Below, one piece after another: positions 6,087 through 6,622 of a stretch of 6,622 nt of DNA. Source of the stretch: HGM13006 sp964518645 (GTDB lineage Bacteria > Bacillota > Clostridia > Oscillospirales > Oscillospiraceae); contig CAZFGL010000121.1 of assembly GCA_964518645.1 (NCBI GenBank), positions 1-6,622 of the forward strand. The letters run 5' to 3'. Position 1 is the stretch's first letter. Each line of letters opens with the position of its first letter. The translations under genes and the position numbers were made by a program. Below the pieces are notes generated by a model. The model saw only the letters and a program-made list of their open reading frames with translations, ran no database searches and was not told where the DNA came from.

Positions 6087-6123
6087 ATGGGCGTGAATTT
6101 CCCCGGAATCAGGAGGATAGATT

Positions 6124-6576
6124 ATGGATCAGCATCTGAACAGCAGCGGTCTTCTGACGCTGGTGCAGCACTTTCGTCGTCTGGACTGGGACAAGGCCAT
6201 CGACGGACTTACACAGCCGGAGTATCTTGTTCTTGCAGCGGTGGAGCTGGGACAGCAGCACAATCCGGATCAGCCGGGTATTTATGTCTCCGCTCTGGCT
6301 GAGTATATGATGATCTCTGTCTCCATGGCCTCCAAGCTTCTGAAATCCATGGAAGAAAAGGAATGGATCCTCCGTACCATTGACCGGAACAGTCGCCGGA
6401 ACACCTTCGTCTCCCTGACCCCGCTGGGAAAAGAGACCCTTGCCCGGGCGAATCAGGCCATGGAGCGGGTACACCGTGCGGTGAGAAAAAAGATGGGGAA
6501 AGAATCTCTGGAACAGCTTATCAGCAATGTATCCCTTCTGTTCAGCTGTTATGAGGAAGTTCTGGGACAGATGTAA
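6124..6576 (+). CDS. MarR-family winged-helix transcriptional regulator
   Basis: This 150-residue protein has the length and layout of MarR regulators, dimeric DNA-binding proteins that usually repress a neighbouring gene until a small ligand binds. N- and C-terminal helices for dimerisation surround a winged helix-turn-helix at about residues 30-100. It shows LTQPEYLVLAAV (29-40), a likely recognition helix in SVSMASKLLKSMEEK (65-79), and the wing RTIDRNSRRNTFVSLTPLG (84-102) with the family's D-R-x-x-R-R and L-T-P-L-G motifs. The start is well supported: AGGAGG (6111-6116) lies seven bases before the ATG. The gene is divergent from the ABC exporter with 169 bp between, the classic arrangement for control of a pump and possibly of itself. 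The ligand is not predictable from the sequence. Confidence 0.92.
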   Translation: MDQHLNSSGLLTLVQHFRRLDWDKAIDGLTQPEYLVLAAVELGQQHNPDQPGIYVSALAEYMMISVSMASKLLKSMEEKEWILRTIDRNSRRNTFVSLTPLGKETLARANQAMERVHRAVRKKMGKESLEQLISNVSLLFSCYEEVLGQM

Positions 6577-6585
6577 CCCGTCCCC

Positions 6586-6603
6586 TGCACCCGGTGGGGT
6601 GCA
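6586..6603 (+). terminator. hairpin after the MarR gene, possible weak terminator
   Basis: TGCACCC (6586-6592) pairs with GGGTGCA (6597-6603) in a 7-bp stem with a four-base loop, ten bases after the MarR stop codon. No T-run follows (TATACAATC), so it is not a canonical intrinsic terminator. It may be a partial terminator or an mRNA end structure within an operon that continues past the window edge. Confidence 0.35.
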
Positions 6604-6622
6604 TATACAATCAATATGACAG

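Noticed and set aside
6087..6302. Short plus-strand frame (71 codons) overlapping the start of the MarR gene
   Set aside because: It overlaps the MarR gene out of frame and has no recognisable features; its ATG directly follows the predicted -10 box. Not called as a gene, although its start signal is noted as a finding.
6604..6622. TACAAT at 6606-6611 as a -10 box for a gene beyond the right edge
   Set aside because: No -35-like sequence lies 16-18 bases upstream, and the window ends too soon to see a gene start.

Overview
The window looks like chromosomal DNA from a Gram-positive Clostridia-type bacterium, perhaps Oscillospiraceae or Lachnospiraceae; this is inferred from gene style, not from a marker gene. 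Supporting signs are purine-rich AGGAGG/AAGGAG ribosome binding sites, TTGACA/TATAAT-like promoters, probable TTG starts, moderately GC-rich codon use, and a large one-chain ABC exporter next to a MarR regulator. It contains five protein genes and the 5' two thirds of one tRNA. There are no insertion sequences, CRISPR arrays or phage genes.

Left part, minus strand (1-2437): pyrB (aspartate carbamoyltransferase) is followed without any gap by an RlmI/YccW-type 23S rRNA cytosine methyltransferase. The pair reads towards a tRNA-Gly(TCC) that runs off the left edge. That tRNA has its own promoter and a small hairpin in its pre-tRNA leader. The pyrB product carries at its C-terminus a four-cysteine zinc motif resembling the zinc domain of the ATCase regulatory chain PyrI, without the nucleotide-binding allosteric domain. 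This is the most interesting protein feature here.

Middle (2446-3203): a GNAT-family acetyltransferase gene runs on the plus strand, divergent from pyrB. The two predicted promoters stand back to back, with -35 boxes 8 bp apart. The gene ends convergently with the ABC transporter gene at a shared GC-rich hairpin that can act as a terminator in both directions.

Right part (3204-6622): a 916-residue ABC exporter (ATPase fused to a MacB/FtsX-like permease, with a very large extracytoplasmic domain) lies on the minus strand. A MarR-family regulator is divergent from it across 169 bp. This intergenic region holds candidate promoters for both genes, an A-tract like an UP element, and a weak dyad over the exporter promoter that may be the regulator's operator. 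The natural reading is that the regulator controls the exporter in response to an unknown compound. I see no strong evidence for an entirely new system; most of the window is ordinary accessory and housekeeping DNA with some unusual details.
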